Of a stretch of DNA of 14,779 nt, positions 6,580 through 13,319 are shown piece after piece. The position numbers and the translations under genes are program-made. This DNA is from Actinomycetales bacterium (GTDB taxonomy: Bacteria > Actinomycetota > Actinomycetes > Actinomycetales > Cellulomonadaceae), in assembly GCA_012514545.1 (NCBI GenBank), contig JAAZAC010000101.1, forward strand, positions 1 to 14,779. The letters run 5' to 3'. The notes beneath the pieces are model-generated. The model was not told the DNA's origin. It did no database searches and saw only the letters and a program-made list of their open reading frames with translations. Numbering within the stretch: the first letter of the stretch is position 1; each line of letters opens with the position of its first letter.

Positions 6580-7434
6580 TCAGGTGATCCCGAGCGCGTC
6601 GAGCACCGTCTCCGGTAGCAGGGTGTAGCCGACGAACGCGACCACGTCCAGGGCCGTGTGGGCGACGACGAGCGGCAGCACCCGCCGCGTGCGCACGTAG
6701 TACCAGCCGAACAGCAGGCCCATGACGACGTTCCCGACCGCCATCCCGGGCCCCTGGTAGAGGTGGTACGCCCCGCGGAGCAGGGCGCTCGCGGCGAGGA
6801 TGCCCGGCGTCGTCCAGCGCAGCTCGCGGAGCCGCTCGACGAGGTAGCCGACGGCGACGACCTCCTCGAGGAGCGCGTTCTTCAGCGCCGCGAGGACGAG
6901 GACGGGCACCGCCCACCAGTGCGGGTCGAGGCCCGAGGTGTGGATGGCCACGCTCAGCCCGAGGGCGCGGCCGGCCACGTAGAGGCCGAGCCCGGGGATC
7001 CCGACGGCGGCCGCGATCCCGAGCCCGACGGCCACGTCGCGGACGGGCCGGGTCCGGTCGAGCCCGATGCGCCGCAGCGCGGACCGGCCGGGCGCGGCGA
7101 GGAGGTACAGCGCGAGCGCGACCGGCACGAGCGCGAACGCGATGTCGAGGAGCTGGTAGGTGAGGTCGAGGTACGGCCGCTCGGACCGGGAGGGGTTGAG
7201 CACCGCGGTCTGCTGCCCGAGCGGGACGTCGGCCGTCAGGCGCGTGTACAGGCGCAGCGCCGCGTAGACGGCGGACTGGCCGAGGGACAGGCCGAGGACG
7301 ATCCAGACCTCGGCGCTCAGGCGGCGTCGCGGGCGGGCCTCGGCGGGGGCGCCGGGCCCGTCGCCCGCGGGGGGCGGGGTGACGTCCGTGGGAGGCGCGT
7401 CGCCCGCGGGAGGTGGGGTGACGTCGTCGGGCAC
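6580..7434 (-). CDS. CPBP-family intramembrane metalloprotease-like protein
   Basis: This 284-residue protein has a Pro-rich cytosolic N-terminus (1-38) followed by about six to eight membrane segments. It belongs to the CPBP (CAAX protease and bacteriocin-processing, Abi/Rce1) family. The metal-site elements are Glu190-Glu191 in LLEEVVAVGYLVERL, His224 in GAYHLYQG, and His259 with Asp263 in HTALDVV. The family motif EExxxR has Val195 where Arg is usual, with Arg201 nearby. The N-terminal tail contains the nonapeptide DVTPPPAGD twice (residues 4-12 and 17-25). The GTG start at 7432-7434 has no Shine-Dalgarno, but TAGGTT lies six bases upstream, suggesting a leaderless transcript; an internal start near residue 38 cannot be excluded. 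Activity as a protease and its substrate are unknown. Confidence 0.85.
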   Translation of the reverse strand: MPDDVTPPPAGDAPPTDVTPPPAGDGPGAPAEARPRRRLSAEVWIVLGLSLGQSAVYAALRLYTRLTADVPLGQQTAVLNPSRSERPYLDLTYQLLDIAFALVPVALALYLLAAPGRSALRRIGLDRTRPVRDVAVGLGIAAAVGIPGLGLYVAGRALGLSVAIHTSGLDPHWWAVPVLVLAALKNALLEEVVAVGYLVERLRELRWTTPGILAASALLRGAYHLYQGPGMAVGNVVMGLLFGWYYVRTRRVLPLVVAHTALDVVAFVGYTLLPETVLDALGIT

Positions 7435-7440
7435 GGGGTC

Positions 7441-7446
7441 AACCTA
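7441..7446 (-). promoter_or_regulatory. -10-like TAGGTT for the CPBP gene (leaderless start)
   Basis: On the minus strand TAGGTT ends six bases before the GTG start. A CTGACC sequence lies 15 bases further upstream and matches TTGACA at four of six positions, though the spacing is short. This supports a leaderless mRNA but is weak evidence. Confidence 0.35.
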
Positions 7447-7478
7447 CGTGACCCGGCGACCGGTCAGCGCCGGGGGTA

Positions 7479-7508
7479 TTGACACGGTGAGGACCGGGGA
7501 TTCATAGT
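7479..7508 (+). promoter_or_regulatory. Sigma-70-like promoter of the ABC transporter operon
   Basis: A perfect -35 TTGACA (7479-7484) is followed after 18 bases by CATAGT (7503-7508), four of six to TATAAT. Initiation would fall near 7514-7516, immediately upstream of the CAAAGT repeats and about 38 bases before the first ATG. This is the best promoter in the window. Confidence 0.65.
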
Positions 7509-7518
7509 GGAGCCAACA

Positions 7519-7541
7519 ACTTTGCGGCACAAAGTACTTTG
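7519..7541 (+). promoter_or_regulatory. ACTTTG/CAAAGT palindromic operator candidate
   Basis: Three alternating hexamers occur: ACTTTG (7519-7524), CAAAGT (7530-7535) and ACTTTG (7536-7541). The last two form the perfect 12-bp palindrome CAAAGTACTTTG, and the first two form an inverted repeat with a five-base spacer. This AT-rich block in 75% GC DNA sits between the expected transcription start and the ribosome site, so a protein bound here would block the operon. The winged-helix protein encoded by the second gene is the natural candidate. Confidence 0.65.
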
Positions 7542-7552
7542 CAGGAGGGGAC

Positions 7553-8185
7553 ATGGACGACGAGCGACCGCTCGACCCCGAGGCGGGCGCCGCCATCGTC
7601 GAGGCGCAGCGCGCCCGCGTGGAGGCCTCGACGGCCGTCGACCCGCGCGTGCTCTTCGGCGCGTGGGGGCTGGCGTGGCTGCTCGGGTTCGGCCTCCTGT
7701 GGGCGGCCGCGCTCGACGAGCCGCTCGTGCCCGTCGACCTCGGCGTCGCCCTGGCCGTGTTCTTCGCCCTGCTCGCCGCGGCCGGCGTCGTCACCGCCGT
7801 GCACATCGCCACGCGGTCGCGCGGCGTGCGCGGGATGTCGGCGCGGCAGGGCGCGCTCTACGGCTGGGGCTGGTTCCTCGGCTTCGCGGTCGTCGGCGCC
7901 CTGGCCCACGCGCTCCGGCGCGCGGGCGCCTCGGAGGACGTCGTGTCGCTCGTCATGATGGCGACCTCCGTGCTCCTCGTGGGCGCCCTCTACATGGCCG
8001 GCGGCGCGCTCTGGGACTCGATCTCCCAGTGGGCCCTCGGGGCCGTCATCACGGTCTCGACGGTGGTCGCGCTCGTCGTCGGCCTCCCGCACGCGTACCT
8101 CGTCATGAGCCTCGGCGGCGGTGGCGCGATGCTCGTCGCGGCCGGCGTCGAGGCCCTCCGGCGGCGTCGGGCACGGGGGCACTGA
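7553..8185 (+). CDS. Six-helix membrane protein, first gene of the ABC operon
   Basis: This 210-residue integral membrane protein has about six predicted segments (around 33-54, 62-87, 101-122, 128-150, 158-178 and 181-203). It has a charged N-terminal tail and the basic C-terminus RRRRARGH. I do not recognise a catalytic motif. The start is ATG 7553 with the very strong AGGAGGGG at 7543-7550. Its TGA stop overlaps the ATG of the regulator gene by one base, so the two are translationally coupled. Membrane proteins of this size next to a winged-helix regulator and an ABC exporter recur in actinobacteria; a role as sensor or accessory subunit is inference. Confidence 0.85.
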   Translation: MDDERPLDPEAGAAIVEAQRARVEASTAVDPRVLFGAWGLAWLLGFGLLWAAALDEPLVPVDLGVALAVFFALLAAAGVVTAVHIATRSRGVRGMSARQGALYGWGWFLGFAVVGALAHALRRAGASEDVVSLVMMATSVLLVGALYMAGGALWDSISQWALGAVITVSTVVALVVGLPHAYLVMSLGGGGAMLVAAGVEALRRRRARGH

Positions 8186-8535
8186 TGGGCGAGGAGCTGC
8201 TGGACCCCCTCATCCACACGCAGGCCCGCCTGCGGATCATGACCACGCTGACGTCGCTCCCCCGGGGCGACCGGCTCACCTTCCCCCGGCTCCAGGCGCT
8301 CGTGGAGGCCAGCGCCGGGAACCTGTCCACCCACCTGCGCCGCCTCGAGGAGGCCGGCTACGTCGAGGTGGTCAAGGGCCACCAGGGGCGCGTCCCCTCC
8401 ACCCAGGTCGGAGTCACCGACGCCGGGCGCCGCGCCTTCGACGACTACCTCGCCCGCCTGCGCGCCCTGCTCACCGCGTCCGCCACAGCGGGCCCCGACG
8501 GGGCCACCGGCACCGACGACTCCCAGGAGAACTGA
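8185..8535 (+). CDS. Winged helix-turn-helix transcriptional regulator
   Basis: This is a 116-residue protein of the MarR/ArsR-like winged-helix group. The motif HTQARLRIMTTLTSLPRGDR (11-30) is followed by the DNA-recognition region FPRLQALVEASAGNLSTHLR (33-52) and a wing around 58-78 (YVEVVKGHQGRVPSTQVGVT). The C-terminal 25 residues are disordered-looking (Ala/Gly/Thr/Asp). This architecture is that of the PF13601-type regulators. There are no Cys residues, so a metal-thiol sensor is unlikely. The start ATG 8185 overlaps the previous stop (TGATG), and its own stop overlaps the ATPase start the same way. It most probably binds the CAAAGT palindrome at 7519-7541 and regulates its own operon; the inducing signal is unknown. 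Confidence 0.88.
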   Translation: MGEELLDPLIHTQARLRIMTTLTSLPRGDRLTFPRLQALVEASAGNLSTHLRRLEEAGYVEVVKGHQGRVPSTQVGVTDAGRRAFDDYLARLRALLTASATAGPDGATGTDDSQEN

Positions 8536-9524
8536 TGCACACCGCCACCAGCACCCGCACCGGCGCCCTACCGGGCGCCCCCACCGGCACCGCACCCGGC
8601 GACCCCGTCATCGAGGCGCGCGGCGTGACCCGCCGCTTCGGCGCCGTCACCGCCCTCGACGCCGTCGACCTCGTGGTCGAGCCCGGCGAGCTCGTGGGCC
8701 TGCTCGGCCCCAACGGCGCCGGCAAGACGACGCTCCTGTCCCTGGTCACCGGCCAGCGCCGCCCCGACGCCGGCGTGGTCCGGCTCTTCGGCGGCGACCC
8801 GCGCGACCCGCGCTCGCGGACCCGCCTGGGCACCACGCCGCAGGAGACCGGCCTGCCGCCCACCCTGCGCGTCGCCGAGGTGGTCGACTTCGTCGCCCGG
8901 CACTACCCCGACCCGCGCCCGACCGGCGCGCTGCTCGAGGAGTTCGGCCTCGCCCCGCTCGCCCGGCGCCAGACCGGCGGCCTGTCGGGCGGGGAGAAGC
9001 GGCGCCTCGCCGTCGCGCTCGCGCTCGTCGGCAACCCCGAGCTCGTCGTGCTCGACGAGCCCACCACGGGCCTCGACGTCGACGGCCGGCACGCGCTGTG
9101 GGAGGCGCTCCTCGCCTACCACGCGTCGGGCGGCACCCTGGTGCTGACGAGCCACTACCTCGAGGAGGTCCAGGCGCTCGCCCAGCGGGTCGTCGTCGTC
9201 GACCACGGCCGCGTGCTCGCCGACGACGGCCTCGACGCCGTGCTCGCGCGCGTCGCCATGCGCCGGGTCGCCTTCCGGCTGCCGCCGGGCCCGCTCGACG
9301 GCGCCGCGACCCACGCGCGCCTCGCCGCGCTGCCCGGCGTGGCCGACGCCGTGCGGGAGGGCGACCGCGTCGACCTCCTCGCGTCCGACGCCGACGAGGT
9401 CGTGCGCGGCCTCGTCGCCGCGGGCGTGCCGTTCCGCGACCTCGACGTCCGCCGCGCCTCCCTCGAGGAGGCGTTCCTCACCCTCACCCGCGCGGGTGGG
9501 GCCGACCAGGAGGTAGCCGCATGA
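8535..9524 (+). CDS. ABC transporter ATP-binding protein (ABC-2 exporter type)
   Basis: This 329-residue ATPase would power the membrane permease encoded next. Elements in order: Walker A GPNGAGKT (58-65), Q-loop Gln103 in TTPQETGLPPTLRVAE, signature LSGGEKRRL (150-158, Glu in place of the common Gln), Walker B VVLDEPTTGLD (171-181) and H-loop His207 in LTSHYLEE. The C-terminal 90 residues are a DrrA-like extension ending RRASLEEAFLTLT, typical of drug or antibiotic exporters. The N-terminal 24 residues are Thr/Pro/Gly-rich and poorly conserved in the family. The ATG overlaps the regulator stop by one base, and the stop overlaps the permease start by four bases. The substrate cannot be inferred from sequence. 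Confidence 0.95.
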   Translation: MHTATSTRTGALPGAPTGTAPGDPVIEARGVTRRFGAVTALDAVDLVVEPGELVGLLGPNGAGKTTLLSLVTGQRRPDAGVVRLFGGDPRDPRSRTRLGTTPQETGLPPTLRVAEVVDFVARHYPDPRPTGALLEEFGLAPLARRQTGGLSGGEKRRLAVALALVGNPELVVLDEPTTGLDVDGRHALWEALLAYHASGGTLVLTSHYLEEVQALAQRVVVVDHGRVLADDGLDAVLARVAMRRVAFRLPPGPLDGAATHARLAALPGVADAVREGDRVDLLASDADEVVRGLVAAGVPFRDLDVRRASLEEAFLTLTRAGGADQEVAA

Positions 9525-10273
9525 GCGCCCTCGCCCTGACCTGGCACCACGCCCGGTACCAGCTCCTCGAGACCGTCCGGGTCCCGATCGCCGTCGTCGG
9601 GATGATGCTGTTCCCCGCGCTGGCGCTCGCGTTCTTCGTGCTGCCGCAGCAGGAGGTGGCGCAGTCGCCGACGGCGGCGGCCGCCGCGGTCGCGCAGCTC
9701 GCGCTGTTCGCCGTGATGTCGACCTTCACGTTCACCTACGGCGCCGGCGTCGCCGAGGACCGGGCCCTGCCGTTCGACGCCTACGTGCGGACGCTGCCGG
9801 CCGGGCCGGGCGCGCGGCTCGGCGGGCGGCTGGTGTCCGGGCTCGTCCTGGGGCTCGCGTCGCTCGCCCCGCTCGTGCTCCTCGGCTGGCTGTTCACCGC
9901 GGCCGACCCGGGCGTCGGGCGGCTCCTCCTCGGCGTCGCCACCGTGCTCGTCGCGGCCGTGCCGTTCCTCTGCCTCGGCCTCGCGATCGGGTACGGGCTC
10001 TCCACCAAGGCGGCGCTCGCCGTCGCGCAGGTGGTGCTCTTCCCGCTCGCGTTCGCCGGCGGGCTCTTCCTCCCGCCGCAGATGTTCCCCGCCTGGCTGG
10101 ACACCCTCTCCGGGTTCCTGCCCAGCCGGGCCGGACGGGACGTCGTCGTGCAGGCGGTGCTCGGCACCGGGGCGACGGCGCAGGACTACGTCGTGCTCGC
10201 GGCGTGGACGCTCGCCCTGGGGGCCCTGGCCGTGTGGGTCTACCGGCGCGACGAGGGTCGCCGCTTCCGCTGA
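9521..10273 (+). CDS. ABC-2 type transporter permease
   Basis: This 250-residue permease has about six membrane segments (around 20-40, 55-75, 104-124, 135-160, 165-185 and 222-241). The C-terminal ABC-2 motif FAGGLFLPPQMFPAWLDTLS at 178-197 is the canonical NodJ/DrrB-type loop, followed by FLPSRAGRDVV. With the ATPase it should form a homodimeric exporter. The start ATG 9521 overlaps the ATPase stop (ATGA) and has AGGAGG at 9507-9512. It is the last gene of the operon; a strong hairpin follows 21 bases after its stop. Confidence 0.92.
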   Translation: MSALALTWHHARYQLLETVRVPIAVVGMMLFPALALAFFVLPQQEVAQSPTAAAAAVAQLALFAVMSTFTFTYGAGVAEDRALPFDAYVRTLPAGPGARLGGRLVSGLVLGLASLAPLVLLGWLFTAADPGVGRLLLGVATVLVAAVPFLCLGLAIGYGLSTKAALAVAQVVLFPLAFAGGLFLPPQMFPAWLDTLSGFLPSRAGRDVVVQAVLGTGATAQDYVVLAAWTLALGALAVWVYRRDEGRRFR

Positions 10274-10294
10274 CCTTCGCGGCCGGGGACGACG

Positions 10295-10328
10295 ACGGCG
10301 GGCCGGGGGGACGTCCCCGGCCCGCCGT
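10295..10328. terminator. Perfect 14-bp hairpin terminator between convergent permease and copA
   Basis: Arms 10295-10308 (ACGGCGGGCCGGGG) and 10315-10328 pair without mismatch around a six-base loop. It lies between the stops of the ABC operon (10273) and copA (10357), so it can serve both strands. No T-run follows on either side, as is common in actinobacteria. Confidence 0.8.
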
Positions 10329-10356
10329 GCGTCCGTGGGCCCCGGTGGTCCGGCGG

Positions 10357-12936
10357 TCAGGCCGCGCGGCGCAGGCGCAGCGAGTTCGTCACGACGAGCA
10401 CGCTGCTGAACGCCATGGCCGCGCCGGCGATCATCGGGTTGAGCAGGCCGAGCGCCGCCAGCGGGATCGCCGCGACGTTGTAGGCGAACGCCCAGAACAG
10501 GTTCTGCTTGATCACCCGCAGCGTGCGGCGCGACAGCCGGATCGCCTGGCCCGCCGCGCGCAGGTCGCCGCGGACGAGCGTGATGTCGGCGGCCTCCATC
10601 GCGACGTCGGTGCCGGTGCCCATGGCCAGGCCGAGGTCGGCCTGGGCGAGCGCCGCGGCGTCGTTGACGCCGTCGCCGACCATCGCGACGACGCGGCCCT
10701 CGTCCTGCAGGGCGCGGACGGCGTCGACCTTCTCGGCGGGCAGCACCTCGGCCAGCACCTCGGTGATGCCGACCTCGGCCGCGGCCGCGCGGGCGGCGCC
10801 CGCGTTGTCGCCGGTGAGCAGCACGGGGCGCAGGCCGAGCGCGCGGAGCTCGTCGACCGCCGCGCGCGACGTCGGCTTGAGCGGGTCCCGGAGCACGACG
10901 ACACCGCGCGCCCCGCCGGCCCACGCCACCATGACGGCCGTGGCGCCGGCGGCCTCGGCGGCCTCGAACGCGGCGTCGAGCGGCGTCGTGTCCACGCCCT
11001 GCTCGCGCAGCCACGCGGGCCGGCCGACGAGCACCCGGCGCGCCAGCTCGACGCCCACGTGCGCGGGGCGCACGAGCGCGACCACGCCGCGCCCGGCCTC
11101 GGCGGCGAACTCGGTGACGTCGAGCTCCGGCTCGTCCGCCTCCTCCTCCCCCGTCGAGTGGAGCGTCGTGGCGCCACGGCGCTCCAGTGGAGGCTCTTCG
11201 CCGCCACTGCGCTCCAGTCCAGGCTCTTCGCTGCCAGAGCGCTCCACTCGAGCCTCCGCGGCCGCGGCGGCGACCGCCTGGGCGATCGGGTGCTCGGACC
11301 GCGACTCGACGGCGCCCGCGAAGCGCAGCACCTCGCGCGCGGACAGCCCCTCCGCGGGCACGACGTCGACCACCCGCATCCGGCCCTCGGTCACCGTGCC
11401 GGTCTTGTCGAGCACCACGGTGTCGACGCGGCGCGTGGACTCGAGGATCTCCGGGCCCTTGATGAGGATGCCGAGCTGGGCGCCGCGCCCGGTGCCGACG
11501 AGCAGCGCCGTCGGGGTGGCCAGGCCCAGCGCGCAGGGGCACGCGATGATGAGCACGGCGACGCCGGCGGTGAACGCGGCCTGCAGCGAGCCGCCGGTGA
11601 GCGTCCACACGGCGAACGTCGCGAGCGCGATGACCACGACGACCGGGACGAACACCGCCGAGATCCGGTCCGCGAGCCGCTGCACCGGGGCCTTGCCCGT
11701 CTGCGCCTGCGTCACGAGCCGGCCGATCTGGGCGAGCATCGTCTCCTCGCCCACGCGCTCGGCGCGCACCACGAGGTAGCCGGACGTGTTGACCGTCGCC
11801 CCGGTCACCGGCGAGCCCGGTGCGACGTCGACCGGCACCGGCTCGCCCGTGAGCAGCGAGGTGTCGACGGCGCTCGTCCCCTCGACGACGACGCCGTCCG
11901 TCGCCACCTTCTCCCCCGGGCGGACGGCGAAGAGGTCGCCGACCCGCAGGGCGCTCACGGGGACGCGGCGCTCGGTGCGGCGGCCGGCGTCGTCGGTCTC
12001 GAGGAGCGCGACGTCCGTGGCGCCCAGGGCGAGCAGGCTGCGCAGGGCGTCGCCCGCGCGTCGGCGCGAGCGGTGCTCGGCGTAGCGGCCGGCGAGGAGG
12101 AAGGTCGTGACGACGGCGGCGACCTCGAAGTACAGCTCCGGCGTCTCCATGCCGGCCGTCGCGGCGCGCGGGATGAGGGTGGGCTCCATCCGCATGCCGA
12201 TCTCGCCGGCGCCGCCGAGGAGCACGGCCCACAGGGACCAGGCGGTCGCGGCGATGACGCCCAGCGAGACGAGCGTGTCCATCGTCGAGGAGCCGTGGCG
12301 CGCGGCCCGGGCGGCCGCCCGGTGGAACGGCCACGCCGCCCACGTGACGACCGGCAGCGCCAGCGCGGTGACGACCCACTGCCAGCCGGGGAACTGGGTC
12401 GCGGGGATCATCGACAGCACGAGCACGGGCACCGTGAGCACCGCCGCGACGACGAGCCGGCGGCGCAGGTCGGCGCCGCGGTCCGGGACGGGCGCCGAGG
12501 TGTCAGCGGCCTCGTCCATCGCGTGGCCGGGGGGCATGGCGTGGCCGGACAGGGCGCGCTCGACGTCGTGGCCGGCGTCGTGGGCGCCGTCGTGGCCGCC
12601 GTGCTCGCCGGTGTGCTCCGCGTGCGCCGCGCGCGCGGCGGCGCGGCGGGCCGCCCGCGAGTCGCGCATGACCGTGGCGCCGTAGCCCGCCGCCTCGACC
12701 GCCTTGACGATCTCGGCGGGGTCGACGTCCTCGGTGAGCTCGACGTGGGCGGTCTCCGTGGCGAGGTTCACCACCGCGCTCGCGCCGGGCACCTTGCCGA
12801 TCTTCTTCTCGACCCGGGCGACGCACGACGCACAGGTCATCCCGCTCACCGCGAGGTCGATCGTGCCGACGACGGCGGGCAGGCCGGTCGCGTCCGGACG
12901 GTCCCCGGGGGTGGTGGGGGCGGTGGGCTGGGTCAT
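10357..12936 (-). CDS. copA: Cu(I)-exporting P1B-type ATPase CopA with in-frame repeat insertion
   Basis: This 859-residue membrane pump exports Cu(I) using ATP. Order: N-terminal heavy-metal domain with MTCASC (33-38), a His-rich linker (about 105-139, nine His), two extra helices, the transmembrane core, the actuator domain with TGEP (363-366), the metal-site CPC (466-468), the phosphorylation site DKTGT (Asp510), the nucleotide-binding SEHP loop (547-550), TGDN (708-711) and hinge GDGVND (754-759). All catalytic residues are present, so it should be active. The oddity is residues about 564-597, a low-complexity loop with LERSG-(S/G)-EEP repeats encoded by a repetitive, inverted-repeat-bounded DNA segment (11154-11251). 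It sits between the SEHP helix and the FAAEAGRGV strand, a surface position. ATG 12934-12936 begins 60 bases after copZ; only a weak GGGA lies upstream, so it probably depends on the copZ transcript. Confidence 0.96.
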   Translation of the reverse strand: MTQPTAPTTPGDRPDATGLPAVVGTIDLAVSGMTCASCVARVEKKIGKVPGASAVVNLATETAHVELTEDVDPAEIVKAVEAAGYGATVMRDSRAARRAAARAAHAEHTGEHGGHDGAHDAGHDVERALSGHAMPPGHAMDEAADTSAPVPDRGADLRRRLVVAAVLTVPVLVLSMIPATQFPGWQWVVTALALPVVTWAAWPFHRAAARAARHGSSTMDTLVSLGVIAATAWSLWAVLLGGAGEIGMRMEPTLIPRAATAGMETPELYFEVAAVVTTFLLAGRYAEHRSRRRAGDALRSLLALGATDVALLETDDAGRRTERRVPVSALRVGDLFAVRPGEKVATDGVVVEGTSAVDTSLLTGEPVPVDVAPGSPVTGATVNTSGYLVVRAERVGEETMLAQIGRLVTQAQTGKAPVQRLADRISAVFVPVVVVIALATFAVWTLTGGSLQAAFTAGVAVLIIACPCALGLATPTALLVGTGRGAQLGILIKGPEILESTRRVDTVVLDKTGTVTEGRMRVVDVVPAEGLSAREVLRFAGAVESRSEHPIAQAVAAAAAEARVERSGSEEPGLERSGGEEPPLERRGATTLHSTGEEEADEPELDVTEFAAEAGRGVVALVRPAHVGVELARRVLVGRPAWLREQGVDTTPLDAAFEAAEAAGATAVMVAWAGGARGVVVLRDPLKPTSRAAVDELRALGLRPVLLTGDNAGAARAAAAEVGITEVLAEVLPAEKVDAVRALQDEGRVVAMVGDGVNDAAALAQADLGLAMGTGTDVAMEAADITLVRGDLRAAGQAIRLSRRTLRVIKQNLFWAFAYNVAAIPLAALGLLNPMIAGAAMAFSSVLVVTNSLRLRRAA
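11154..11251. repeat. 98-bp inverted-repeat-bounded repetitive element inside copA
   Basis: The segment begins with TCGAGTGGAGCG (11154-11165) and ends with its exact reverse complement CGCTCCACTCGA (11240-11251). Inside are a 32-bp near-perfect palindrome (11157-11188, 14 of 16 pairs) and two 30-bp tandem units (11179-11208 and 11209-11238, 25 of 30 identical) plus a partial third. Its sequence (GGCTCTTCGC, GCGCTCCA) differs in style from the flanking copA codons. It is translated as a Glu/Arg/Gly-rich loop. It resembles a REP- or RPE-like palindromic element; it encodes no transposase. Confidence 0.8.
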
Positions 12937-12996
12937 GCGATCACGTCCCGGTGGTCGGGCGGTGCGGGGGTGGCCCCGCCGGGTCAGATGGCCGGG

Positions 12997-13227
12997 TCAG
13001 AGGAGGGAGCGCGGCGGGGCGAGGGTGTAGCCGGCCTCGGCGACGGCGGCCCGGATGGCCTCGTCGCTGATCGGCTCACTGGCGGTGATGGTCACGGTCG
13101 ACGTGCCGCCGTTGACGAGCTCGACGGCGACGTCGGTCACGCCGGGGATCGCCGAGACCTCCTCGGTGACGGCCTTGACGCAGTGGCCGCAGGTCATGCC
13201 CTGGACGCCGACGGTCTGGGTGCTCAT
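12997..13227 (-). CDS. copZ: Copper chaperone CopZ (heavy-metal-associated domain protein)
   Basis: This 76-residue cytosolic chaperone has a single ferredoxin-like HMA domain. The Cu(I)-binding loop is MTCGHC (11-16), and SAIPGVTDVAVEL plus AVAEAGYTL fill the rest of the fold. It would carry Cu(I) to the CopA metal-binding domain. ATG 13225-13227 has a good GAAGGAG six bases upstream, so it is translated well. It lies between csoR (92-base gap) and copA (60-base gap), the usual csoR-copZ-copA order. The 60-base gap to copA holds a short GC hairpin (12964-12979, six pairs) of doubtful importance. Confidence 0.95.
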   Translation of the reverse strand: MSTQTVGVQGMTCGHCVKAVTEEVSAIPGVTDVAVELVNGGTSTVTITASEPISDEAIRAAVAEAGYTLAPPRSLL

Positions 13228-13228
13228 G

Positions 13229-13317
13229 GGTGCTCCTTCGGTGGGTGGTGCTCGGTGCGTGGTGCTCTGTGGGCGGTGTGGCTGCGGTGGTGCTCGGGCG
13301 CGTGGTGGTGGTCGGGC
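13229..13317. repeat. Degenerate 14-bp tandem repeat in the csoR-copZ spacer
   Basis: GGTGCTC appears at 13229, 13247, 13261 and 13289. Between 13247 and about 13317 the spacing is 14 or a multiple of 14, with degenerate units at 13275 and 13303. The plus strand is G/T-rich, so the csoR-copZ transcript would contain a C/A-rich, probably unstructured leader before copZ. Confidence 0.6.
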
Positions 13318-13319
13318 GC

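Noticed and set aside
11154..11251. CRISPR array or zinc-finger-like repeat for the copA repeats
   Set aside because: There are only two full adjacent units with no spacers, inside an intact coding frame, and no cas genes are present.
9155..12379. Long minus-strand open frame across the ABC genes and out of frame in copA
   Set aside because: It crosses two real genes and a terminator and has Arg/His-rich composition typical of a shadow frame.
12964..12979. Six-pair GC hairpin between copZ and copA
   Set aside because: It is short, and such hairpins are frequent by chance at this GC content. The genes look co-transcribed, so I did not call it a terminator.
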